A stretch of 64,000 nucleotides of DNA from Virgibacillus litoralis (GTDB lineage Bacteria; Bacillota; Bacilli; Bacillales; Amphibacillaceae), in the NCBI RefSeq assembly GCF_017873675.1, contig NZ_JAGGKK010000004.1, positions 150,909 through 214,908 of the forward strand, written 5' to 3'. Position 1 is the first letter of the stretch, and each line of letters starts with the position of its first letter. Position numbers and translations under genes: made by a program. Positions 8,509 to 17,141 of this stretch are shown in pieces. Under the pieces are notes generated by a model that worked only from the letters and a program-made list of their open reading frames with translations, was not told the DNA's origin and ran no database searches.

Positions 8509-9489
8509 TCATTTTTTAGACAATCCTTTAGTTACTCGATTAGAAAACTTGGATTGTATTGTTCCGGCAATACCTAACGGGAAGAAAATAACAGCTAAAA
8601 TATAAACTATCCCATATAAAATAATCCAGCGTTCGAAAATCCAATGCACGTCAGCTAAGTCGGACAGCCAGTGGTGAGCAAATTCTACCAATCCCGCACC
8701 AATCAGTGGACCAACAAGCGTTCCAACCCCACCGATTATTGTCATTAATAAGGCATCCAGCGTAACGTCTATTGCAAATACACTTGTATCAATAAACCGC
8801 AATGACAATATATATAATACCCCGGCAAAACTTGCAATCACCCCAGCTATTACACTAACAATCACTTTGTAATGAAGTACCTGAAATCCTAATGACTCTG
8901 TACGGTTTTCATTTTCTCTAATAGCCACCAGTACTTTACCTAATGGTGACTTCGTAAATCGCCTCAGTCCAAAAAAGAGTACTACAAGTGAAATGAGACA
9001 AATCATATACATCGTTCCCGAGTCTCGAAGGAACTCTGGCAATCTAAACGTGAACCCTTCTCCGCCACCGGTCAAACTGGTCCATTTTTCGGCAGCTACC
9101 AGAAAAAGGCCAGCCAGTGCCAAAGTCAGCATGGCATAAAAGTGACTTTTAAGCCGAAGGGTGAGTATACCGACGATAAAACTGACAATCGCAGCGATAA
9201 TTATCGCAACTAAAATCCCAGCAGCTAAAGAAAGCAGTGTTGAATCGTTTAGGTCCATCACTATTGCAGCTGAATACGCACCAATCCCAAAAAACATTGC
9301 ATGACCGAATGAGATAATACCGGTGTAACCTAAAAGTAAATCATAACTCATCGCAAATATACCAAAGATAAAGATCTGCATAACCATAAATAGCATACTG
9401 CGTCCTGTAAATATGAATGGGACAATAATTAATAACAAAGCAATGGCTATATAAATCCAGGTACTCTTTTCAATATGTCGTAAATTCAT
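8509..9489 (-). CDS. Branched-chain amino acid-type ABC transporter permease (LivM family)
   Basis: The 326-residue membrane protein has about nine hydrophobic segments and the LivM hallmarks YDLLLGYTGIISFGHAMFFGIGAY, FLVAAEKWTSLTGGGEGF and IIGGVGTLVGPLIGAG. It pairs with the LivH-like permease 8 bp upstream to form the membrane channel. The importer family carries branched-chain amino acids, but also short acids, amides, urea and aromatic compounds. In an acyl-CoA ligase cluster a carboxylate substrate is more likely than an amino acid; this is inference. Confidence 0.9.
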   Translation of the reverse strand: MNLRHIEKSTWIYIAIALLLIIVPFIFTGRSMLFMVMQIFIFGIFAMSYDLLLGYTGIISFGHAMFFGIGAYSAAIVMDLNDSTLLSLAAGILVAIIIAAIVSFIVGILTLRLKSHFYAMLTLALAGLFLVAAEKWTSLTGGGEGFTFRLPEFLRDSGTMYMICLISLVVLFFGLRRFTKSPLGKVLVAIRENENRTESLGFQVLHYKVIVSVIAGVIASFAGVLYILSLRFIDTSVFAIDVTLDALLMTIIGGVGTLVGPLIGAGLVEFAHHWLSDLADVHWIFERWIILYGIVYILAVIFFPLGIAGTIQSKFSNRVTKGLSKK

Positions 9490-9497
9490 TGATTATC

Positions 9498-10358
9498 TCA
9501 CCCCTTCACCTTAAATAATCCTTCTGGTCTAAAGATAAGTACTGCTGTCATCAGCAGCATATTTACCGCTAATGATAAAGCTGGTACATAATAAGCCATA
9601 AATGCTTGCGTCAGCCCTACTAAAATAGCTGCAAATAAAGATCCTTTAAAACTGCCCATTCCGCCTATTACAACTACAATAAATGCTAATATCCCAAACT
9701 CAAGACCCATTTCTGCATATATAACCCCTGAATATGGCGCCATAAGCATTCCACTCAGCGCCGCCATCGCTGCACCAACCATGAAAACAGCCATAAATAC
9801 AAATTGGATATTTATTCCGAGTGATTGTACCATTTCTTTATTCATGACCCCCGCTCGAACAATTAATCCAATTCGCGTACGTTTTAAAATAAATGTAGTG
9901 AGCGCAAATATAAATATTCCGACTGCTATGATAAATAATCGATATTTAATGAGGATGATATCACCCATCATAAAGCTCCCATCAAGAAATGCCGGGGGGA
10001 CTGCGGATTTTTGCTCTGGTCCAAAAACGACCTTAATCAATTCACCAAGCACGAGCATAAGCCCTAATGTAATCAGAATCTGTTGAATGTGATTACCGTA
10101 AACCGGTCTGATGATTAAAAACTCCGTGATTGCTCCCAAAATCAGCCCCGTTACAATAGCAGCAGCAATGCCAAGCATAAAACTTCCGGTTAGATTGTAG
10201 ACCCATACACCGCTGAATGCACCCCAAACAAATAAACCACCATGTGCAAAGTTTAAAACATCCATTAAACCAAAGATCAGTGTAAGTCCTGCCGCGAGAA
10301 GGAAAACCAGCATACCAGTCGCAAGTCCATTGATTGCCAAACTAACTATTAAATCCAT
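9498..10358 (-). CDS. Branched-chain amino acid-type ABC transporter permease (LivH family)
   Basis: The 286-residue membrane protein has about eight transmembrane segments and LivH signatures GLTLIFGLMDVLNFAHGGLF, ITLGLMLVLGELIKVVFGP and IVVVIGGMGSFKGSLFAA. It heterodimerises with the LivM-like protein encoded just downstream. A strong TAGGGAGGGG ribosome site precedes the start. It belongs to the SBP-livG-livF-livH-livM operon. Confidence 0.9.
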   Translation of the reverse strand: MDLIVSLAINGLATGMLVFLLAAGLTLIFGLMDVLNFAHGGLFVWGAFSGVWVYNLTGSFMLGIAAAIVTGLILGAITEFLIIRPVYGNHIQQILITLGLMLVLGELIKVVFGPEQKSAVPPAFLDGSFMMGDIILIKYRLFIIAVGIFIFALTTFILKRTRIGLIVRAGVMNKEMVQSLGINIQFVFMAVFMVGAAMAALSGMLMAPYSGVIYAEMGLEFGILAFIVVVIGGMGSFKGSLFAAILVGLTQAFMAYYVPALSLAVNMLLMTAVLIFRPEGLFKVKG

Positions 10359-10370
10359 ACCTTCCCCTCC

Positions 10371-11078
10371 CTATGCAATACCTAGATATTTTTTCATTAA
10401 TGCTTTGTCATTTTTTAATTCATCCATCTGGCCATTATGAATTGTTTGCCCATCATCAATAATATAAAAACGATCGCCAATTTTACTTGCCATTAGAAAA
10501 TTCTGTTCCACCAGCAAAATGGTCGTTCGTTCCTTCATTTCCTGAATCGATTCCATTACTTTTTCCACAATTATCGGGGCGAGTCCTTTACTAGGTTCAT
10601 CAATTAGTAACAATTCATTTTCATTTACATATGCTCTCGCAATTGCGAGCATTTGCTTTTGTCCTCCACTTAATTGTCCACCTGGTTTTTTCCAGAACTC
10701 TTTAAGATCCGGAAATAGTTCAAGAACCCATTCCATGCGCTCTGTTGTCTCTTCATCTTCTGTTTTGATAGCAACTTTTAAGTTTTCCCCCACGGTCAGA
10801 TTATCAAATATTCCTTGATCTTCAGGAACATAGCCAATACCTTGCTGGGCTATTGAATGTGTTTTTAACTGCCCAATTTGTTTGTCATTATAGATAATCG
10901 ATCCTTTCGAAGCCTGATTTAATCCCATAATCGTCCGTAAAGTAGTTGTCTTGCCGGCACCATTTCTGCCAAGCAGTACGGTTACTTCACCTTTTGGTAC
11001 CGCAAATGAAATGTCATGTAATATGTGGTATTGCTGTATGTATGCTTCAACCTGTTGTAGCTCAAGCAAGCTGCTCAT
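10371..11078 (-). CDS. ABC transporter ATPase (LivF family)
   Basis: The 235-residue nucleotide-binding subunit has Walker A GRNGAGKTT, the signature LSGGQKQ, Walker B ELLLIDEPSKGLAP and the switch histidine region replaced by LLVEQN, as is usual in LivF. The start lies inside the end of the livG-like gene (17-bp overlap), which indicates translational coupling. With LivG it powers the LivHM channel. Confidence 0.92.
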   Translation of the reverse strand: MSSLLELQQVEAYIQQYHILHDISFAVPKGEVTVLLGRNGAGKTTTLRTIMGLNQASKGSIIYNDKQIGQLKTHSIAQQGIGYVPEDQGIFDNLTVGENLKVAIKTEDEETTERMEWVLELFPDLKEFWKKPGGQLSGGQKQMLAIARAYVNENELLLIDEPSKGLAPIIVEKVMESIQEMKERTTILLVEQNFLMASKIGDRFYIIDDGQTIHNGQMDELKNDKALMKKYLGIA

Positions 11079-11829
11079 CGTACATGCCTCCTAGATATGC
11101 TGACTGAACCGTTTCATTCTCAATTATCTCTTCAGGTGTTCCCTTTGCTAATAGCTCCCCATGAAATAACACAAGTACTTCATCAGATAAGTCCATAATC
11201 ATGTCAATTTTATGTTCAATTAGCACAATTGTCCGATCTTCATCTTCCTTAATCTTTTTAATCACTTCGATAATTGCCGGAACCTCTTCAAGAGACATCC
11301 CCGCTGTAGGTTCATCAAGCAAAAGGACCTCTGTATCCAATGCCAGCAGCATCGCCATTTCAAGTTTTCTTTTTTCACCATGTGCGAGGTTCACAGCACG
11401 TAAATCAGCTTTTGTTTCCAGGAATACTCTTTCAAGAAGCTCCATTGCCTTTTCTTCAAATTGTTTGTAATACTTGAAATGTGCAATCATTTGATAACGA
11501 ACCTTTGCTTGGGATTGCACCGCTAATCGAACATTTTCAAGTACTGTCAGATTAGGAAAAACATTTGTAATTTGAAAGGACCTTCCTATTCCAAGACGAG
11601 TTCGCTTAGTCGTTGATAGTTTTGTAATATCTTGATCCTTATAAAGAATTTGACCATTTGTTGGAGATAATTGGCCACTCAGCAGGTTAAACAACGTCGT
11701 TTTCCCCGCACCATTTGGGCCAATAATGGAGGTGAACTTCTTTTCGGGGATTTGTACGGAAATATGGTCAACAGCTGTATGGCCACCAAATGCTATAGCC
11801 AAATCTTTTGTTTCCAATATTGCGGTCAT
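11062..11829 (-). CDS. ABC transporter ATPase (LivG family)
   Basis: The 255-residue subunit shows Walker A GPNGAGKTTLFNLLSG, the LivG-typical signature region NLAHGEKRKLEMAMLLA, Walker B EVLLLDEPTAGMS and IVLIEHKIDMIMDLSDEVLVL. The diverged signature (HGEKR for SGGQ) is normal for this subfamily. AGGGAGG precedes the ATG. It is separated from the binding-protein gene by a strong hairpin. Confidence 0.92.
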   Translation of the reverse strand: MTAILETKDLAIAFGGHTAVDHISVQIPEKKFTSIIGPNGAGKTTLFNLLSGQLSPTNGQILYKDQDITKLSTTKRTRLGIGRSFQITNVFPNLTVLENVRLAVQSQAKVRYQMIAHFKYYKQFEEKAMELLERVFLETKADLRAVNLAHGEKRKLEMAMLLALDTEVLLLDEPTAGMSLEEVPAIIEVIKKIKEDEDRTIVLIEHKIDMIMDLSDEVLVLFHGELLAKGTPEEIIENETVQSAYLGGMYDEQLA

Positions 11830-11849
11830 TGTTTGTTCCTCCCTGTAAA

Positions 11850-11898
11850 GTTAATGGTGGAACAGCCCCCGCCACATTAGGCAAGGGGATGTTCCAAG
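11850..11898 (-). terminator. Intercistronic hairpin between the binding-protein and livG-like genes
   Basis: On the minus strand GGAACATCCCCTTGCC pairs with GGCGGGGGCTGTTCC around a 6-base loop, about 10 bp after the binding-protein stop. There is no long T run. It may act as a partial terminator or a 3' stabiliser that lets the binding protein be made in excess. Confidence 0.65.
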
Positions 11899-11907
11899 TT
11901 TGGTCAG

Positions 11908-13155
11908 TTAATTATTTTTAATTGGTGGTGCAGTTTCCTCTGGGGATAAGACTCTCTCTAGTACTGGTATTGGATAATCATGCTCATCACTTTCTTCTAA
12001 CGTGACAGCATATAATGATTGTAATGCCTGGTGATCTTCTGGACGGAATGTCATCGTTCCTTTAGGCGATTCGAAGCTCATCCCTTCCATTGTCTCTATC
12101 AGTTTATCTGCCGATGTATCTCCTTCTGAGTTCTTAAGCGCCTCCACAACTGATATTGCCGCACTCATACCTCCAGGTGTAAATAAATCTGGTACTTCAC
12201 CATCAAAACGTTCCTTATGTTCATTTACCAGCCAATCATTTACTTCATTATCAGGTAATGAGTGATGGTATACCGTAAACCCTGCCATCCCAACCAAAGG
12301 CTCCATTGTTGGCAATGTAGCGATATCTGCTACACCAGTCGAGATTTTTATACCTTGTTCCTGTACTTTCATGTCAGCTATCTGATTCCAAGGTGTATTT
12401 GCCCCTGCCCAGATAACATATAAATAATCTGGCTCTGATTCTATAACTTTTTGAATATTCGCTGTGAAATCTGTAGCTGCAGGATCCGCATATTCTTCAT
12501 GACTTATTTCTGCACCCAGATCAGTTGCCGCTTCCTTAAATGCTGCAACTCCGTCCTGCCCAAATGCAGAATCAGGAGCAAGTGTCGCAATTTTCACCCC
12601 TTCATCAGCAATTGCTGCTGCACCTGCAACAGCATCCTGAGATGAATTACGACCTGTTCTAAAAATATAATCGTTGTACTCTGAACCTGTAATACTGTCC
12701 GCAACAGCTGGTTCCACAACCATAATTGTTTCATATTCTTCTGCCAGTGGTGTCACTGCTAAGGTATCACCAGAACTCGATGATCCAACAAGGAAATCCA
12801 CATTTTCATCCTCCAGCAGACCAATTGCTTTTTGACGGGCAACTTTCGGATCTGTTTCAGTATCCTCAAAGACTACTTCAATTTTTTTACCTGCAACTTC
12901 CATTGTTCCGTCAGTTGCATAGTCAAGTCCTAGCTCAAATCCCTTTCTGGTTTGCTTCCCATAAGCTTCCAGTGCACCAGTTAATGAAGCAAGAACTCCA
13001 ATTTTAACGGTTTCAACTGTTGCTTCCCCTTCTGTATCACTTCCATTAGATGAATTTTCGCTTTCACCAGAAGCATCTTCATCCCCACATGCTGTCACAA
13101 ATACAGCAATTAACAGCATGATAAACAGAAACCCAGTTATACGTTTTACATTCAT
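11908..13155 (-). CDS. ABC transporter substrate-binding lipoprotein (LivJ/LivK-like, Peripla_BP_6)
   Basis: The 415-residue precursor has a lipoprotein signal with lipobox VTAC (Cys23), then an acidic Ser/Gly linker. The type I binding fold starts at VKIGVLASLTGALEAYGKQTRKGFELGLD and continues through TDPKVARQKAIGLLEDENVDFLVGS. It would be tethered outside the membrane and deliver ligand to the LivHM channel. Many Peripla_BP_6 proteins bind non-amino-acid ligands such as amides or aromatic acids. It is the first gene of the transporter operon. Confidence 0.9.
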   Translation of the reverse strand: MNVKRITGFLFIMLLIAVFVTACGDEDASGESENSSNGSDTEGEATVETVKIGVLASLTGALEAYGKQTRKGFELGLDYATDGTMEVAGKKIEVVFEDTETDPKVARQKAIGLLEDENVDFLVGSSSSGDTLAVTPLAEEYETIMVVEPAVADSITGSEYNDYIFRTGRNSSQDAVAGAAAIADEGVKIATLAPDSAFGQDGVAAFKEAATDLGAEISHEEYADPAATDFTANIQKVIESEPDYLYVIWAGANTPWNQIADMKVQEQGIKISTGVADIATLPTMEPLVGMAGFTVYHHSLPDNEVNDWLVNEHKERFDGEVPDLFTPGGMSAAISVVEALKNSEGDTSADKLIETMEGMSFESPKGTMTFRPEDHQALQSLYAVTLEESDEHDYPIPVLERVLSPEETAPPIKNN

Positions 13156-13236
13156 TACTTGTTTCCCCCTTTTTAAATGGTTGTTTCACTTGCAGTTATC
13201 ATAAACAATTTAAGTTACATAGAAGTAACAACTCTA

Positions 13237-14238
13237 CTATTCCTCCAGCCAGCGAATTACCGTAGCTGCCCATGTATACCCGGTTCCAGCGGAGACTGCT
13301 ACAGCAATATCCCCTTTTTTAAGTAATCCTTTTCCCTCAGCAATGTGAAGTCCATAACAGGGATCCAGCGCTGACATGTGCCCGAAATGGTCTAAATAAA
13401 CAGCCTGGTTCTCGTCTAACCCCAATTTATTCAGTAATTCATGAAACATCGACTTTTTTGTATGGAGCGGCAATAGAACTTTTAAATCTTCGAGCTTTAC
13501 ACCACTTCTTTCTAAGGCTGTTTCAATTACTTTTATAAAATTTGGTATCGATACTGGATCAAGACGTTGTTTCATGCTTAACGAATCTGGGACGTCGATA
13601 TAATGAGATTTATCATCAACAACCTTTTGACTGACTGGATGTACAGATCCTGAACCAGGAACTAAAACGTCCTTACTAAATGAACCATCTGTGATAATCG
13701 ACGAACCTAAGATTTCACTTTCAGCAGCGTCCCTTGATACTAAAGCTGCAGCTCCACCATCAGCAAAATTAAACATAAAACGCGAACGTGGATTATCATG
13801 ATTGATAATCATCGACTCTTTGGAGCCACCGGCAAGCAGTATGTTATTAATGTAAGGATCAGAATTTATCATATCCTTAGCAACTTTAAGTGCTAACGGA
13901 AAACAAGAGCTTACATTCATCATTTCAAATGAATAGGCATTTATTGCTCCTAACTCATACTGAATCCTGGAGGACGCTGTCCAAACCTGATAATCTTTAA
14001 AAGGACTCCCAAAATAAATAACGACATCAATAGACTCTGGTTTTATATCTTCCAGGACCTTTTTCCCGGCAGCAATCGCTAAATCTGATGCATGCATATT
14101 AGACGAAGCCACTCTTTTTTCCACTAGACCAAATTTTTCAATTATAATATTTTCCGGTATTTCTGTTTTAACAGCCAGTTCAGCTGCAGTCTCTATTATG
14201 TCCGGTGTGAATATGCTGGTTGCTTTTATACCTGCCAT
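13237..14238 (-). CDS. KAS III-like thiolase-fold protein with Cys-His-His site (paralogue 2)
   Basis: The 333-residue paralogue of the protein at 7488-8498 shares the blocks NPRSRFMFN, TDGSFSKDVLVPG and SAGTGYTWAATVI. The predicted catalytic Cys is 112 (VSSCFPL), the His 259 (LPLHTKK) and, where FabH has Asn, His287 (FGHMSA). Its start overlaps the MaoC stop as TAATG, so translation is coupled. Two copies with the same substitution suggest either a heterodimer, as in PqsB/PqsC, or two steps of one pathway. The exact reaction is unknown. Confidence 0.82.
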   Translation of the reverse strand: MAGIKATSIFTPDIIETAAELAVKTEIPENIIIEKFGLVEKRVASSNMHASDLAIAAGKKVLEDIKPESIDVVIYFGSPFKDYQVWTASSRIQYELGAINAYSFEMMNVSSCFPLALKVAKDMINSDPYINNILLAGGSKESMIINHDNPRSRFMFNFADGGAAALVSRDAAESEILGSSIITDGSFSKDVLVPGSGSVHPVSQKVVDDKSHYIDVPDSLSMKQRLDPVSIPNFIKVIETALERSGVKLEDLKVLLPLHTKKSMFHELLNKLGLDENQAVYLDHFGHMSALDPCYGLHIAEGKGLLKKGDIAVAVSAGTGYTWAATVIRWLEE

Positions 14239-14648
14239 TATCCCTGCTCCTTTTTCGGAAGCTTCATAACCCCGTTACCATCCAGCACGGTGCTCCCGCT
14301 CTGATTTCGACAAGTTGTCTGTAGGGTTAACAATCTTGAATCTTCGTCTATTTTGACTACTTCTGCATAAGCGGTTATGGTGTCACCTATATATACTGGT
14401 TTGGTAAAGGTCAATGATTGTGATACATAGATGCTGCCCGGACCTGGTAAGTGCATACCTAATAGCCTTGATAACATGCTGGCGGTCAGTAAACCATGAC
14501 TAATTCTTCCACCAAAAAATGTATTCTCAGCATATTCCTGATCGGTATGAATTGGGTTATAATCTCCACTAAGTCCAGCAAACATAATAAAGTCTGTTTC
14601 GGTTACTGTTCTGGAAAATTGCGCTGACTGGCCTATTTCAAAATTCAT
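14238..14648 (-). CDS. MaoC-family (R)-enoyl-CoA hydratase
   Basis: The 136-residue hot-dog-fold protein carries the hydratase 2 motif with Asp and His in AGLSGDYNPIHTD, then GGRISHGLL and the beta strands YVSQSLTFTKPVYIGD. It should hydrate a trans-2-enoyl-CoA or run the reverse dehydration. The ATG at 14648 lies inside the end of the upstream ligase gene (11-bp overlap) and follows AGGGGTGA; a longer start at 14678 is not supported. It is coupled to the ligase and to the KAS III-like paralogue. Confidence 0.9.
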   Translation of the reverse strand: MNFEIGQSAQFSRTVTETDFIMFAGLSGDYNPIHTDQEYAENTFFGGRISHGLLTASMLSRLLGMHLPGPGSIYVSQSLTFTKPVYIGDTITAYAEVVKIDEDSRLLTLQTTCRNQSGSTVLDGNGVMKLPKKEQG

Positions 14649-16149
14649 GCAAGATTTCACCCCTATTCCAAATAGCACGTAATGCCTTCTTATCTATTTT
14701 TCCAGTAGCATTTTTAGGAAGTTCATCCAGTTCAATTATTTTTTTGGGGATTTTATATTTTCCTAATTTACTAGAACAATGGTCTTTGACCTCATCAGGA
14801 ATTACCGAGTGATTCCGATTGAAAGACAAGAATGCAATAGGTACTTCCCCCCATTTTTCGTCCTGAACGCCAATCACAGCAGTCTCACTCACTTGAGCTA
14901 ACTCCTTTATTACCTGCTCAATCTCCAATGGATAAATATTTTCACCACCGGAAATGATCATATCCTTCTTTCTTCCAGCAACATATATAAATCCTTCTTC
15001 ATCACGACGAACTAAATCTCCGGAATAAAGCCATCCATCACGAAGTGCCTTATCTGTTTCATCAGGAAGCCCCCAATATTCCTTCATAACATTTGGACCT
15101 TTAATCAAAAGCTCTCCTATTTCACCATTAGGTACTGACTCGCCATCCTCATTAATAATCGATATATCTGTAAACATTACTGGCTTTCCAATAGATCCTG
15201 CTTTTCTTTTATAATCTTCTTTTGATATCATAAATATAGTGGGTGCTGTTTCTGTCATGCCAAAGCCTTGCCCAAAAGGATGGCCATGGTCAATGTATGC
15301 GTTTATTAGTTCTTTAGGACATGGTGCACCACCACTGTAAAACCAGCGCACCAATTCAAAATTGGCAGTTTTGAACTCCTTACTTTTTCTAATCGCATCA
15401 TGTATGGCAGGAACTCCCATGACAATCGTTACCTGATGATCCTCAATAGATTGTATTGCACTGTCCGGTTCGAATTTTTCAGGTATGATAATTGTTCCGC
15501 CAGCAAGTAAAGTCGGAAAGGCAAATAAACCTATACCCCCTATATGAAATAGCGGGAGAAGAATAATAGATTTATCATCAGATGTAATATCTATTGCCAG
15601 TTGATTATTTACAGCATTCCAATACATATTCCCCTGCGTTAAAACGGCTCCTTTGGGACGTCCTGTTGTTCCAGACGTATAACAGATAATAAATGGATCG
15701 CTTGATAGATGAGATGATTTACTAATTTCTTCATAACTAAGTTTGCTCATGTCAGATTCATCAAATGAGAAAGCGTTTTCAAAATTAACATGATCCCTTA
15801 TATCGTTGTATAAAATCTCAGTTTCACTCTCATATATGATTGTTCCCGCTCCACTGTCCTTAATTTGAAATGCTAGTTCAGGTGCGGAGAGACGAATATT
15901 TAAAGGAACGGCGATTAACCCCAAATGAGCAATAGCTAAATATGTAACCATATACTCTTCACGGTTTTGTGATAGGATAGCTACTCGATCACCCTGACTT
16001 AGCAGCAATTTATGTTTAAGTATCGAAGCCATTTTATAGATGTCTTGCGAAAGCTCATGATAGGTTCTTTCTTCCTTCACACCAATCATCGCTACCCTAT
16101 CAGGTGTTATCTCAGCTCGTTTATGAATCCAATATGAGATGCTACTCAT
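14638..16149 (-). CDS. Acyl-CoA synthetase (AMP-binding), second copy
   Basis: The 503-residue adenylate-forming ligase has CYTSGTTGRPKGAVLTQG, GFGMTETAPT, YSGDLVRRDEEGFIYVAGRKKDMIISGGENIYP and the catalytic Lys in PKNATGKIDKKAL. It starts 2 bp after the TetR gene ends, behind AAAGGAGGTGA. It is therefore the first enzyme gene of a TetR-ligase-MaoC-KAS III-like operon. It is clearly diverged from the ligase at 4061-5554, so the two may act on different acids. Confidence 0.9.
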   Translation of the reverse strand: MSSISYWIHKRAEITPDRVAMIGVKEERTYHELSQDIYKMASILKHKLLLSQGDRVAILSQNREEYMVTYLAIAHLGLIAVPLNIRLSAPELAFQIKDSGAGTIIYESETEILYNDIRDHVNFENAFSFDESDMSKLSYEEISKSSHLSSDPFIICYTSGTTGRPKGAVLTQGNMYWNAVNNQLAIDITSDDKSIILLPLFHIGGIGLFAFPTLLAGGTIIIPEKFEPDSAIQSIEDHQVTIVMGVPAIHDAIRKSKEFKTANFELVRWFYSGGAPCPKELINAYIDHGHPFGQGFGMTETAPTIFMISKEDYKRKAGSIGKPVMFTDISIINEDGESVPNGEIGELLIKGPNVMKEYWGLPDETDKALRDGWLYSGDLVRRDEEGFIYVAGRKKDMIISGGENIYPLEIEQVIKELAQVSETAVIGVQDEKWGEVPIAFLSFNRNHSVIPDEVKDHCSSKLGKYKIPKKIIELDELPKNATGKIDKKALRAIWNRGEILHEF

Positions 16150-16151
16150 TC

Positions 16152-16757
16152 TTACTTCACCTCCTTTGCGTTTAATCCATTAAAAATTAATTCCATGGCA
16201 TCATCAAAAACGTGTGTGGGAACGACTTCTTCATCCCAATACACCCAGCGCATACCGATGAACTGTCCTATCCCCATCAGACAATAGCTGACAGTTTCAG
16301 CATCCAGCGGCTTGCATTCCCCGTTACTCACGGCTTCATTAATAGATTGAACAAAGCCCTTTGCCAACTTTTCGTAATACCAGCGATAAAGATCCTTATC
16401 GACCAGGACAGATTGCTGAATGATACTATAAAGATTTCGATGATTGATAACCCATTCAAAAAAGGCTAAGTAACCTTTCCGCTGCTTTTCCTTAAATGCA
16501 GATGCTTCTTCCATTGCTACTTTTATATGATGTCGCAGATTCGAACTTAACTGATAAACCAACTCATCGTATATTGCTTTTTTGGTTTGAAAATAATTAT
16601 AGAAAGTTCCTTGGGCAACACCAGCACGCAAAGTGATTTCAACTATTGATGTTTCAAAATAGCCTTGCTCGCCGATAATTTCTTCAGCTGTATCGAGTAT
16701 TTTTTGTCTAGTAATCATCCCCTTCTTTGTTAATTGATTATTTTCAGTAATTGACAT
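16152..16757 (-). CDS. TetR/AcrR family transcriptional regulator
   Basis: The 201-residue protein has an N-terminal HTH (ITRQKILDTAEEIIGEQGYFETSIVEITLRAGVAQGTFYNYFQTKKAIYDEL compressed: helices at about residues 12-60) and a helical ligand domain. The ATG at 16757 follows AGGTGA, better than a GTG at 16766. It heads the acyl-CoA operon, which fits FadR-type TetR repressors that sense acyl-CoA. A short palindrome-like AT-rich stretch precedes it, but I could not define an operator. Confidence 0.88.
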   Translation of the reverse strand: MSITENNQLTKKGMITRQKILDTAEEIIGEQGYFETSIVEITLRAGVAQGTFYNYFQTKKAIYDELVYQLSSNLRHHIKVAMEEASAFKEKQRKGYLAFFEWVINHRNLYSIIQQSVLVDKDLYRWYYEKLAKGFVQSINEAVSNGECKPLDAETVSYCLMGIGQFIGMRWVYWDEEVVPTHVFDDAMELIFNGLNAKEVK

Positions 16758-16766
16758 GTGAATCAC

Positions 16767-17101
16767 CTCTCAGTTTTTGATTATACGGAAATTTCTAAAA
16801 ATTATCAAGTGTTTTTAGTAAACTTTTTAGGAAGAATTACATCGCAGCGGAATATGCTAGCTTTACGTGTCGGCACAGGAAAGACTCGATAAAAGGTTAC
16901 CGGAATTTAAGGACTTTATCTTTTTTAGCGGACACAGAAGCCCTTAGTTTACATATATCATGGTTAATAGAGAGCATGTGTGCTTAATAAGGTCGCTGGT
17001 GTACAGCCTCAAATTTGCTATATAAAAACACATCTCTTATTCCATTTTCGCGACAGATGGTGACTGCGTATTCGGCAGCCATGTTGGATTCTTAACTGCA
17101 A
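16767..17101. other. Intergenic region without a recognised feature
   Basis: About 335 bp lie between the TetR gene start and the terminator of the BTAD regulator gene. The first part is AT-rich promoter-like sequence for the TetR operon. No ORF with a ribosome site, no RNA gene and no convincing repeat was seen. Confidence 0.6.
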
Positions 17102-17141
17102 ATAAAACTCCCTTGATTCTGCTGTTATCAAGGGAGTTTTA
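17102..17141 (-). terminator. Intrinsic terminator of the BTAD regulator gene
   Basis: AAAACTCCCTTGAT pairs with ATCAAGGGAGTTTT around a 9-base loop. The stem runs into T on the minus strand and overlaps the stop region. Confidence 0.88.

Noticed and set aside
7488..14238. Polyketide or antibiotic biosynthesis cluster
   Set aside because: There is no acyl carrier protein, no modular synthase and no phosphopantetheinyl transferase; catabolic genes and an importer dominate.
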